Assembly (NCBI GenBank): GCA_949066965.1
Contig: CARTDA010000001.1
Span: 124,001-188,000, forward strand
Direction: 5' to 3'
DNA from: COE1 sp949066965
Lineage (GTDB): Bacteria; Bacillota; Clostridia; Lachnospirales; Lachnospiraceae
DNA length: 64,000 nt
Part shown: piece after piece, positions 25,701-34,200 of the stretch
Numbering within the stretch: position 1 is the stretch's first letter
Layout of the letters: each line of letters opens with the position of its first letter
Made by a program: the position numbers and the translations under genes
The notes under the pieces: generated by a model
The model's database searches: none
What the model saw: the letters and a program-made list of their open reading frames with translations, nothing else
Told to the model about the DNA's origin: nothing

Positions 25701-28243
25701 ATGTGACCGTGGGCGCAACATTTAAGAGCATCTTTGAAGGGAAGGAAAAGATTTCCCTGGACGCAAAGGATGCGGATGGCAGATATCTGGTACAGGTGAA
25801 CGGTTCGGACGGCGAAAGCCCGGTTGCGCGCCAGTTCCACACGGGCAGGGACGTTAAGCCCGAGGTAATCTTGTCCTACATGGGATATGAACTGACCGCG
25901 GCGGATTATACCGTAACCTATGCAAACAATAAAGACATAACAAAAGAGGACAGCAAGGCAAAACTGGTACTGACGGCAAAAGGCGACAAGTTTACAGGCA
26001 CAAGGGAGATTCTCTTTGAAATCGCAGAAGATACAAGGGAAGATTTTGACAAGAAGACGATACAGATAGCGTATGTGACACCGGATAAATATCCCACAAA
26101 CGAGAAGGTGACAAAACCTGCCGACGCGGTATACTACCTTGGCAGACAAAAGGCAGTAGAGCCGGGAATCAGGCTGTATAAGACAGATGGTACACCGATC
26201 GGGGAAGATATGTACGAGGTACACTACCAGAACAATAAGAAAATCGGAAAAGCGACGCTTGTAGTGCTTCCGTCCGACAAGGCGCTGAAAGATCCAAAAG
26301 GGTTCAAGGAAGGCTCCGTCACAACGACATTTACAATCGCAAAATGCCCTGTGAACCAGGAGAACGTGAAAGTCATCGTATCCAGGAACCCAAGCTACTA
26401 CACAGGAAAGAAAGTGGAACATTCCGTAACCGTCAGATACACATATAATGAGTGGGTTGGCGGAAAGGCAGCCAAAAAGACAATTACACTGGCAAAGGGT
26501 ACGGATTATGCAGTGTCCTATACCAACAACGTAAACGCAAGCGTATACAATAATGGTACGGACTATGTTTCCATCAAGCCAGGCAAGGCACCGACTATCA
26601 AGCTTACAGGAAAAGGAAATTTCACAGGCGCAAGAACGACAGAACGTGTCACGGCTGACGGCAAGCCAAGCGGCGATAAGCTTACATTTGAAATTCGTCC
26701 AAAACAGCTGAATGACACTGTTGTGACAGTTGCTGACCTGGCAGAGAAGTCAGGTGCACAGGCTCCGAAAATCACGGTAAAAGATGGCACAAAAGTGATA
26801 CCGGCAAGCCAGTACAGGATTCGGGAAATTATTAAGACACACGATAAGGACAGAAAGCTGCTTGAAGTACCGGAAGAGATTTATTCTCTTGAAAAAGGAA
26901 ACGGAACGCCAAAGGTTCAGTCTGCGGGAACCTATCAGATTACGATAGAAGCCAAGGAAAAGACCAACTATGAGGGCGCAAAAACCGCAGGCAATACAAA
27001 TGACAAGCTGATATGCAGGGTAGTGGACAAAGACCATCTGATAGACAATGCAAATATCAAAATAAACGGCAAGTTCTACTATACCGGGGAGCAGATTACC
27101 CTGTTGACAGGAACAGATACGTCAAATCTTGTCGTCAAGGCAGGGAAAGACAAGGTTCTGCTGACAAGACATGACAAGCCGCAGGCTGGAACGGATGGAG
27201 AGGACGGCTACTATGTAGAATATACCAACAACGTCAATGCCGGAAAGGCAACCGTCACCGTTACCGGTACAGGCAGCTATATTGGTACAAAGACAGCCAC
27301 CTTCAGCATCAACAAGAGAACGCTTGCAAACGAGTTCAAAAAAGCGAATGATAATCTGCAGAAAGGTCTGATTCAGGCACCAAAGCTGTCCGAAAAAGGC
27401 GCAGTTGAAAAACTTGATGCAACATGGATTCCGGCAAAGGATGGTGAGATTATCAATTCCGATAACGGCAAGGCAGGCGAGACAGGTTTCCTGGAAGTGC
27501 CCTACACAGGCTACACCATCAGTCCTGATTTCCGTTTCAGCTCCGAGAACTATGACCTGAACGGAGAGAAGCTGGCTCCCAAGGAGCTGTCATCAGGCGA
27601 TTACACGGTTTCCTACAAGGTGGGCGCGTGGGAGGACAACAAGGCGCCAGTCACGGTTACCGTCAAGGGAAAAGGAAACTACAGCGGCAGCGTGAAGTTT
27701 GACAGCCTGTTTACACTGACTGCAAGGAACCTCAAGGACTTGAATATTGACATTGTACCTGTCACCTACAACGGCAGTGCATTAAAGCCCACAGTAGTCT
27801 TCTATGACAAGCAGACAGGTAAGGCTGTTGACCTGAAATTAAACACAGCTTACACGGTAAGCTATAAAAACAATAAGGACACGGCAGTTGTCAATAAGAA
27901 TCCTGAAAAGCAGCCGGAGGTGACGCTCAAGGTAAAAGGAAAAGGATGGATAACTGACAAGAATGACCTTACGACAACAACATGGAGTAAAAAGTTTGTC
28001 ATCGGACAGGCGGAGATTACCAGTGCGGATGTCGAGGATGTGGTATTCCAGTCCTTCCTTGGCAAGGCATTAAAGCCGAAGGTTACCGTCAAGGTAAACG
28101 GAAAGAAATTAAAGGAGGGCAAGGATTTTGTCCTGACCTACAGCAACAATGTAAGACGCGGCAGCAAGGCGACTGTCCAGATTACAGGAAAAGGAAATTA
28201 CTATACCAGCGAGCCGATTCGGAAAGTATTTGTAATCAAATAA
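19778..28243 (+). CDS. Giant secreted endo-beta-1,4-galactanase (GH53) with binding modules
   Basis: A 2,821-residue secreted enzyme for breaking down beta-1,4-galactan side chains of pectin. A signal peptide (residues 1-36, ending VRA) is followed by an acidic Ser/Glu/Asp linker. Residues about 136-1230 alternate three kinds of unit: NVTLHxY-type modules (three copies, near 136, 457, 794), FYYxSDT-type modules (three, near 334, 660, 1007) and FIVAR-like helical repeats (four, near 251, 592, 929, 1162). The GH53 barrel spans about 1236-1632, with acid/base Glu1388 in VQVGNETNNG and nucleophile Glu1484 in MAAETSWP. Then come a Big_4-like Ig domain (1640-1720), a CBM61-like galactan-binding module (NILENPGFESG, about 1725-1880) and several YxVxYxNN repeats to the end. 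No LPXTG or other sorting signal is seen, so attachment may be non-covalent. GGAGG precedes the ATG. Confidence 0.9.
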   Translation: MHRKVRQYLKKSLCGILSAAMILTSLSVPDMTVRAAEVSVSDETEIPDETKISDETKVSDEAVESDEIKESDGTEESEIKSTDEVNESSTDEDVVETSDSDSSEKPAKDGFNQEEEAADNDGKELNEEADANTAQNVTLHIYSEKSTIALSVGYELTIVGEDGSISKITPSFIHSEWGKNYYDMQAESGGWHCLTFIVPDGLKEIDVYEKADDSTYNTWVMKLSDISPLSTGKTYYKDEKFYADSTCTPDTWTFNDLKNLLDSESITSAIANGEDEYTVGSWTAFNDAKTTAQSVIEQCTNSGKDDTYTDEEIVSAYERLSEAVEKLVQVVQKATFYYFSDTDEEIGIVAYDNNISFGKLATKADWTPWVGTDCYIISNKTKWCSIELAFTNASTGFEIFSASDKTNAIYKCDKQWNNVTVYEKLISGEAQSYAVDGNGTLYQGADDITSAIDQIDRNVTLHVYCETGTPAIVTSSQLSTVVDGDGVKKIEQLTASKEDTADSKYYYDMKKDAEDSNWYSLTFLAPETDSSKVICDLYIKGDDGNYTKEASFTDGTTSDKNTVDFNPVLAGTNTYYNNGEFFSDPALATGVSMSDLEKEYNKYKEYNASKYTEESWKAFSGALDAAKSVIDRGEQAASEDIKKAYNDLKEAAENLELAGIEFYYYVGDTNGKEVGVYRWDMEFNADVATWHPWGSETNTAYKMTKTDYSGWYSIQVKPTETPSEDANFQIFVESDLNTPIFKCGSEGNKDNGGNASIYNKLYSGEQTTYAVKEFGAGEEKTPKLYEGPDAETAMRNITLYAYSESGTPAIGSSVKLSVLNETTGALAELTASKSEGSTHYYNMTAEPTGTDASEEETANWYRLTFSIPVLEEGTDIGIYTLAGETYTVDKKFADKDAEGSVNITPVFNGSIYYRDGQLYKTKEESAGITLKQLKEYLESEEVASVVRNGEGMYTAESWAKFSAAKTKADELTAMIDDKGENYKDTETTAAYSALKEAVQSMVSTGKVINLYYYSEALNEFADTDTEKYGLYLSTWSNQKVSSTKEELQLSQGEWGYSAYTFDKVTDTAVNYGYDNWYSIPVKLIAANDGADKDGFLIQTGKASTVDGVTMHTALEADTGLIKISYWENKSIYDEMTKLDNNGTIAIKGTNTYASIYEAENVTIDKLLTLYKEAAALDEKDYMKGEQWDAFQTALAAAKTVIDKENPTADEIDTAYNNLKDAMDALVYSRTADINVKKVALADDFITGADLSSYIALKDSGVVFRDENGKPLSDAEFFSYLRDGGMNWVRIRIWNDPYNSSGNGYGGGNNDLDKAIRLGQMVTKAGMRVLIDFHYSDFWADPKKQKAPKAWAGYSIAEKEDAVYKFTLDSLNALRSAGVDVGMVQVGNETNNGIAGETAWENMAKLFKAGSRAVREFDKNCLVAVHFTDPQKGYADIAKRLHDSEIDYDVFGSSYYPFGHGDASNLKSVLEYIVETYGKKVMAAETSWPTTLIDGDGYGMATPPSIPDMYKDQDYGVSVQGQADEMQELISKVNAINDTYPGKSIGVFYWEPAWISPYYIKDGDGNDNDSLYKQNFDLWEKYGSGWASSYAAEYDPDDAGVWFGGSAMDNSSWFDFDGTALPTAKIYSLVRTGASTTRRIASVDSNPVMKITVGEKIDWNTVTVTAKYNDGTTEQKTVAWNEDEQRLVNTYKAGEYIVNGIVSTEDKEYKIKLTIQVLRSAANNILENPGFESGVETPWVIETRLGHGSAETDPVASVTGEDPYSGTKGLHFWSAIGLDMTVSQTIKPEAGTYTFGSYIQGGGADREDIQYAFVTVKDKDGNVKYNLRASFTLDGWKNWSNPEITGITVEEGDTLEAGLIIKSTQDGAWGTIDDFYLYGEHTVSIDGNTAHGTVTANVVKANSGERIHITVTPENGYYPETLILTGASVKADTLASSNGTVAYVPAADGSTANQAVLTYNGTADEKTEVFMMPNGNVTVGATFKSIFEGKEKISLDAKDADGRYLVQVNGSDGESPVARQFHTGRDVKPEVILSYMGYELTAADYTVTYANNKDITKEDSKAKLVLTAKGDKFTGTREILFEIAEDTREDFDKKTIQIAYVTPDKYPTNEKVTKPADAVYYLGRQKAVEPGIRLYKTDGTPIGEDMYEVHYQNNKKIGKATLVVLPSDKALKDPKGFKEGSVTTTFTIAKCPVNQENVKVIVSRNPSYYTGKKVEHSVTVRYTYNEWVGGKAAKKTITLAKGTDYAVSYTNNVNASVYNNGTDYVSIKPGKAPTIKLTGKGNFTGARTTERVTADGKPSGDKLTFEIRPKQLNDTVVTVADLAEKSGAQAPKITVKDGTKVIPASQYRIREIIKTHDKDRKLLEVPEEIYSLEKGNGTPKVQSAGTYQITIEAKEKTNYEGAKTAGNTNDKLICRVVDKDHLIDNANIKINGKFYYTGEQITLLTGTDTSNLVVKAGKDKVLLTRHDKPQAGTDGEDGYYVEYTNNVNAGKATVTVTGTGSYIGTKTATFSINKRTLANEFKKANDNLQKGLIQAPKLSEKGAVEKLDATWIPAKDGEIINSDNGKAGETGFLEVPYTGYTISPDFRFSSENYDLNGEKLAPKELSSGDYTVSYKVGAWEDNKAPVTVTVKGKGNYSGSVKFDSLFTLTARNLKDLNIDIVPVTYNGSALKPTVVFYDKQTGKAVDLKLNTAYTVSYKNNKDTAVVNKNPEKQPEVTLKVKGKGWITDKNDLTTTTWSKKFVIGQAEITSADVEDVVFQSFLGKALKPKVTVKVNGKKLKEGKDFVLTYSNNVRRGSKATVQITGKGNYYTSEPIRKVFVIK

Positions 28244-28263
28244 CTTTATAGGCAAAACGATTT

Positions 28264-28291
28264 GACAGCCCTGCCGCAAGGCAGGGCTGTC
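28264..28291 (+). terminator. Hairpin terminator after the galactanase
   Basis: A GC-rich 12-bp perfect stem (GACAGCCCTGCC with its complement) around a GCAA loop begins 21 bases after the stop. The following tract is AT-rich but has no clean T-run, so termination may be partial. Confidence 0.68.
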
Positions 28292-28309
28292 ATAAATTAT
28301 TCAAAAACA

Positions 28310-28338
28310 TTGCCTGATTTTCCAAAATGAGCTATGAT
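28310..28338 (+). promoter_or_regulatory. Promoter of the solute-binding/GGDEF gene
   Basis: TTGCCT (28310-28315), 17-base spacer, TATGAT (28333-28338), about 38 bases before the GTG start. Confidence 0.6.
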
Positions 28339-28375
28339 GAAATAGAGCGGAAATTTTTACGATGGAGGATGACAG

Positions 28376-30809
28376 GTGAAGAGAAAAATACGCAGCATGT
28401 TTTTAATCATAGTACTGATATCCGGTGTTCTGGCAAGTCAGTGTCGGGAGGTTGTCGTACAGGCAGGGGAGGCGGACGGCATTTCCGGGGAGCTGACGGT
28501 GACCTTTAACATTGAAGAAAAAATCATGGAGAAATATATTGAGAATTTCATGCAGAAATACCCTGATGTCAATGTCCATTATGAATGTGTGGAAAATTAT
28601 GATGATGTCATGGGGGACAGGCTGGAAAGCGGGGATTATGGGGACGTGCTGTTTGTGCCGGGATCCATGGAGTCCATGCAGGTTCCCAACTACTTCGCAC
28701 CGCTCGGCAATTATTTTAAAATGTCCCAGAAATATAATTATCTGGACAGCGGATTCAAGTCGGGAAATATGATTTATACCATTCCGTCAAGCGGCTATAT
28801 CATGGGCATTGCGTACAACAAGGATGTATTCTATCAGGCAGGGATCAGCAGGCCGTCGACAAGCATTGACGAGTTTCTGGAAGACATGGCAATGATAAAG
28901 GAGCGGACAGATGCCGTTCCCCTATATTTAAACAGCTCCCTTGACTGGACACTCAGAAACTGGATTGATTTTCCGTATGCGGAAATGACGGGAGATGCCG
29001 ATTACAAGGGAAACCAGTTTATCTATGAAAAGGATCCGTTTACAGAGGGTGGAACGCATTACGAGGTTTATAAGCTTCTTTATGATTTGGAGGCGGACGG
29101 ATTTACGGAAGGGATAGAAAATAATATCAGCTGGCAGACGACCTGCAGCGATTTGAACAATGGCCGCTGTGCCTGCATTGTCATGGGCTCATGGGCACTG
29201 CGCCAGCTAAAGGACGCGGGAAAAAATGAGGATTCTGTTGCGTTTATGCCATTTCCAAATGAGATCGACGGAAAACAGTACGTGACATTTAACACAGACT
29301 ATAATTATGCTGTCCGGAGGGACAGCGGGAATCTGGCGGCAGCAAAGGCGTTTGTGGAATTTATGCTCGACGAGTCAGGGTATGCGCTGGATCAGGAGTT
29401 CATCTCGGTGGTCAGGACAGACCCCCTATCCTGAGATGTACGGCAATATGGAGGATGTCGTTCCGATAAGAAACGGCGTATATGAGGGTGGCAATTATGC
29501 GCTTTATCTAAACCTGATTCAGTCTGTTGACCCAACGGATGCGAATGAAATCAGGAAGATTGTGAAAGCGGCAGCCAATCCGTATGAGTCCTTCGATACC
29601 GTTATGCAGGACTGGAACAGGCGCTGGGAGAACGGCAGACCCGAGGGCATGACGACCAGGGACAGGAGCACGACACGCTCCGCATCGGCGGCAGAGGAGA
29701 GCACACAGCAGAACAGCAGCAGCCATATAGTGGGCATAGACAATGAGGCATACAGGATTATGTTTTCTCCTACAGAAAAGGAATACATAGAAGGCAAGGG
29801 TAAACTGCGGATAGGATATCTCACAAACCAGGCGCCGTTCCAGTATCAGGCAGGCACAATGGATGAACTGCTGAATCCGGGATTTGAAGGGCTCAGTGCG
29901 ATGATGTGTGAAGTGGTGACAGACAGTACTGGGCTGGAAGCGGAATATGTTCCTTATGGGAATGAGGCGGAACTGATTCAGGCGCTCGAGACAGGAACGC
30001 TGGATATGGCTGCAGGTGTAAAAGCGAATACGGAATATGAAGGCAGGGTTCTCTGTTCCAAGGAATATATTGAGTTTGTCAATGTCCTTTTAAAAAATGA
30101 GGATGTGGATGTCAGCCGGCTTGAGGGCGGAACACAGGCGCTGATAGCGGGCGACAGCCAGGACATCAATGCGGTGGCAGAATTTGAGCCGGTTTCAGTT
30201 TCCTCGATTGCCGCGGCAGTGCGCAGCGTCAATGCGCACAAGGCAGATTTTGCCATCACGAACTATTATAGTGCGGAGTACTATATCCGGAATGAGGAGT
30301 GTGAGCACATCAATGTCGTTCCGCTGACAGGCATTTATAACAGAACCGGTTACGAGGCACGTCTTCAGGAGCTTTCTGACAGATACGGAAAGGATGCTTC
30401 CATGACGTTTGCGGTGATGGATCTGGACAACTTTAAGTCTGTCAACGATTCCCTTGGATATGCGGGCGGGGACGAGGCGCTCAAGCTCCTTGCGGGCAGG
30501 CTGGACAGGATTTCCGGGGAAAGTGCGGTTGCGGCGCGCTACGGCGGCGATGAATTTATGGTATGCATGTTTGGCGTCGGAGAGGAGGATGCAAGGAAGA
30601 TTTTCAGGGAGCTTGTCAGTGCCATGGACACGGACATCCAGGTGCAGGGTGTCGTGCACCACCTTTCCATCAGCCTTGGAGCCGTGCATGCGCCGCACAC
30701 GCTTCCGCCCGCCGTGCTTTTCATGGAAGCGGACAAGGTGCTTTACAACGTGAAGGCAAAGGGGAAAAATGGTTTTGACTTGATTTGCCATGAAGAAGCT
30801 GAATGTTGA
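28376..30809 (+). pseudogene. Solute-binding/GGDEF fusion with frameshift and no membrane helix before GGDEF
   Basis: Read as one gene of about 810 codons: a signal peptide, a family 1 solute-binding domain (LTVTFNIEEKIMEKYIENF, VLFVPGSM, SGYIMGIAYNKDVFY), a family 3-type binding domain (GKLRIGYLTNQAPFQYQ...DMAAGV) and a C-terminal diguanylate cyclase with intact GGDEF (ARYGGDEFMV). The first frame ends at 29434; the second continues from the same place. Removing one C from the CCCCC run at 29422-29426 restores RTDPYPEMYGNMEDV across the joint. The second binding domain also passes straight into TGIYNRTGYEARL, the start of the cyclase, with no transmembrane helix, suggesting an internal deletion. 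Start is GTG 28376, with GGAGG seven bases before it. Confidence 0.8.
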
Positions 30810-30893
30810 TTTATCATGGATAAAAAATACAGTAAAACGCACAGTTTCGTCCAATATATTCAAAAAAATAGAAAGAAATTTTCAAATAAGGCT

Positions 30894-30921
30894 TTACAAA
30901 TCATTAAAAATTGCATATAAT
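30894..30921 (+). promoter_or_regulatory. Sigma-A promoter of gltBD
   Basis: TTTACA (30894-30899), 16-base spacer, TATAAT (30916-30921). It lies about 340 bases before gltB; the transcript would first run into the hairpin at 30953-30994. Confidence 0.75.
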
Positions 30922-30952
30922 GTGAAAAGCAAATACAATAATGGATTATAGG

Positions 30953-30994
30953 GCAACCAAAGACGGTTCACAGCTGTTTTTTGGTTGCTTTTTT
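30953..30994 (+). terminator. Leader terminator (possible attenuator) before gltB
   Basis: GCAACCAAA (30953-30961) pairs with TTTGGTTGC (30980-30988), followed by six T. It lies about 25 bases after the predicted start of the gltBD transcript, so it may stop most transcripts unless prevented. No known riboswitch fold was recognised. Confidence 0.65.
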
Positions 30995-30995
30995 A

Positions 30996-31046
30996 TGCGC
31001 AGCCCCATGCAGAGGAAGTTTGCCGCTAAAGCGGCGCATGGGGCGC
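30996..31046. repeat. 51-bp hairpin repeat, copy 1
   Basis: Identical to 31169-31219. Outer arms GCCCCATGC/GCATGGGGC, inner arms GCCGC/GCGGC. Same orientation as copy 2. Confidence 0.88.
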
Positions 31047-31168
31047 GCGGCGAGTAAGGAAGATGAATCTTCCTTACCCGATTGCATATGGGCGTCCAGA
31101 TGAAATATGTCAGCAAGCTGACGGACGCCCGGCGCGCGAGTAACGAAGATAAATCTTCGCTACTCGAT
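31047..31168. repeat. Array of three hairpins between the 51-bp repeats
   Basis: Three stem-loops in a row: GAGTAAGGAAGAT with its near complement (about 31051-31079), GGGCGTCC...GGACGCCC with an inner GTCAGC/GCTGAC stem (about 31088-31129) and CGAGTAACGAAGAT...ATCTTCGCTACTCG (about 31137-31166). The first and third are variants of one unit that also occurs, inverted, at 57902-57928. Confidence 0.75.
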
Positions 31169-31219
31169 TGCGCAGCCCCATGCAGAGGAAGTTTGCCGCT
31201 AAAGCGGCGCATGGGGCGC
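31169..31219. repeat. 51-bp hairpin repeat, copy 2
   Basis: Exact copy of 30996-31046, ending 43 bases before the gltB start codon and so lying in its untranslated leader. Confidence 0.88.
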
Positions 31220-31262
31220 ATGAGTAGTGGATTTCTACAGTAAACAAAAAGGAGAGAATGAG

Positions 31263-34200
31263 ATGTTTGATGTAAAAAGGAATGTTCCCGAAGCGCCGCT
31301 TCACAGGGCGGAATTTGAGCACGACAACTGCGGTATTGGCGCCGTTGTCAATATCAAGGGCGTTAAGACGCGCGAGACTGTGGAAAACGCTTTGAAAATC
31401 GTGGAAAACTTAGAGCACAGGGCAGGGAAGGATGCGGAAGGAAAAACCGGCGACGGTGTCGGCATCCTGGTTCAGATATGCCATGACTTTTTTGCGAAGG
31501 TGACAGAGCCGCTTGGCATTGCGCTTGGCGGCGAGCGGGAGTATGGTGTCGGCATGTTCTTCTTTCCACAGGATGAGCTGAAGAGAAACCAGGCGAAGAA
31601 GATGTTCGAGATTATTGTCGAGAAGGAAGGGCTTGTGTTCCTCGGATGGCGTGAAGTGCCTTGTGTGCCGTCTGTCCTCGGACACAAGGCGGTGGAGTGC
31701 ATGCCGTGCATCATGCAGGCTTTCGTGAAGAAACCATCCAACGTGGAAAAAGGGCTTGCCTTTGACAGAAAGCTTTATATTGTCAGGCGTGTATTTGAGC
31801 AGAGCTCGGACAATACATATGTAGTGTCCCTTAGCAGCAGGACGATTGTCTACAAGGGAATGTTCCTTGTGACGCAGCTTCGGACATTTTTCAGGGATCT
31901 GCAGAGCAGCGATTATGTGTCCGCAATCGCCATTGTGCACTCTCGCTTCTCCACGAATACCAATCCGAGCTGGGAGAGGGCGCACCCGAACCGCTTTATC
32001 GTGCATAACGGCGAGATTAATACAATACGCGGCAACGTGGACAAAATGCTTGCCCGCGAGGAAAACATGGAATCCGCATTTTTAAGCCATGAATTCCACA
32101 AGGTGCTTCCGGTCGTGAATGCGCAGGGTTCAGACTCCGCCATGCTCGACAACACGCTGGAATTCCTTGTCATGAGCGGCATGGAGCTTCCGCTTGCCGT
32201 CATGATAACCATTCCGGAGCCATGGGCAAACAACAAGACAATGTCACAGTCCAAGAAGGACTTTTACCAGTATTATGCGACAATGATGGAGCCGTGGGAC
32301 GGTCCCGCCTCCATTTTGTTCTCGGACGGGGATATCATGGGGGCAGTGCTTGACCGCAATGGACTGCGGCCGTCGCGCTACTACATCACGTCCGATGACC
32401 AGCTGATACTGTCGTCGGAGGTCGGCGTGCTTCCGATTGACGCGGCAAAAATCGTAAAGAAAGACAGGCTGCGCCCGGGCAAGATGCTTCTGGTAGACAC
32501 CGTAAAGGGCGAGGTGATTGATGACGATACACTCAAGGAAAAGTATGCAAAGAGCCATCCATATGGGGAATGGCTGGATTCCAACCTTGTGACGCTTAAG
32601 GAATTAAAGATACCGAATGTGCGCGTGCCGGAATTTTCCAATGAGGAGCGGCAGCGCATCCAGAAGGCGTTTGGCTATACATACGAGGAGCTCAAGACAA
32701 GCATTCTCCCGATGGCGAAAAACGGTGCGGAGAGCATCGGCGCAATGGGTGTGGACACACCGATTCCGGTGCTTTCAAAGACCCATCACCAGCTGTCCCA
32801 CTATTTCAAACAGCAGTTTGCACAGGTGACCAACCCGCCCATTGATGCAATCCGCGAGGAGGTTGTCACATCGACGACGGTATATATCGGAAAAGACGGA
32901 AACCTGTTGCAGGACACGGAAAAGAACTGTAATGTATTAAAGGTAAACAATCCGATTCTGACAACCACAGACCTTTTAAAGATTAAAAATATGAAGCGTG
33001 AGGGCTTCAAGGTGGAAGTCATTCCGATTATTTATTACAAGAATACGAGTCTTGAGCGCGCAATAGACCGCTTATATGTCGAGGCGGACCGCGCGTACCG
33101 CGAGGGTGTGAACATTATGATCCTCTCAGACCGCGGCGTGGATGAAAACCATGTGGCAATTCCGTCCCTGCTGGCTGTTTCGGCAATGCAGAAGCATCTG
33201 ATACGCACCAAAAAGAGAACGAGTGTCGCGCTGATCATCGAGTCAGCCGAGCCGCGGGAGGTACATGATTTTGCGACATTGATCGGCTACGGCGCATGTG
33301 CGGTAAACCCTTATCTGGCACAGGAGTCCATCAAGGAGCTGATTGACAATGGCATGCTTGACAAGGACTACCATGCGGCAGTGGACGACTACAATGATGC
33401 GATTCTCCACGGCATCGTAAAGATTGCGTCAAAGATGGGCATTTCAACCATCCAGTCTTATCAGGGCTCCCAGATTTTCGAGGCAATCGGCATTGATGCG
33501 GATGTGGTAAACAAGTATTTTACGAACACGGTCTGCCGGGTCGGTGGCATCACACTACAGGATATTGCCGACGGGTTTGACAATCTCCACTCGCGCGCGT
33601 TTGACCCGCTCGGGCTTGCCACGGACCTTACACTTGACAGTCCCGGACAGCACAAGGCAAGGAGCGGCGCGGAGGAGCACTTGTATAATCCGGCTACCAT
33701 CCATATGCTGCAGCAGTCTACCCAGAGGGGCGACTATGCAATGTTTAAGCAGTATACAGAAATGATTGACGACGAGAACAGTGTCCGCAATATCAGGGGG
33801 CTGATGGAATTCAATTATCCGAAAAAAGGCGTTTCCATCGACGAGGTGGAGAGCGTGGACAGCATTGTCACGCGGTTTAAGACAGGTGCCATGTCATACG
33901 GCTCCATCTCAAAGGAGGCGCATGAGACGCTTGCGATTGCCATGAACATGCTCCACGGAAAGTCAAATTCCGGCGAGGGCGGCGAGGATTTGGACCGCAT
34001 GGTGCCAAGCGCTGACGGGCTGAACCGATGCTCTGCAATCAAGCAGGTGGCAAGCGGCAGATTCGGTGTTACCAGCAAATACCTGGTCAGCGCACAGGAA
34101 ATCCAGATAAAGATGGCACAGGGGGCAAAACCCGGCGAGGGCGGACATCTGCCAGCGGGAAAGGTTTATCCATGGGTGGCAAAGACAAGGCACTCGACAC

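Noticed and set aside
25262..26422. 386-codon open frame on the minus strand inside the galactanase gene
   Set aside because: Antisense shadow of a strongly coding, repeat-rich gene; no ribosome site, and its Cys/Tyr-rich translation resembles no protein.
30942..31058. Short frame MDYRATKDGSQLF... in the gltB leader as a leader peptide
   Set aside because: No ribosome site before the ATG and it translates the hairpin repeats; not supported as a gene.
30996..31219. CRISPR array upstream of gltB
   Set aside because: Only two exact repeats, each a self-folding hairpin, and the sequence between them is itself hairpins rather than a unique spacer; no cas genes.
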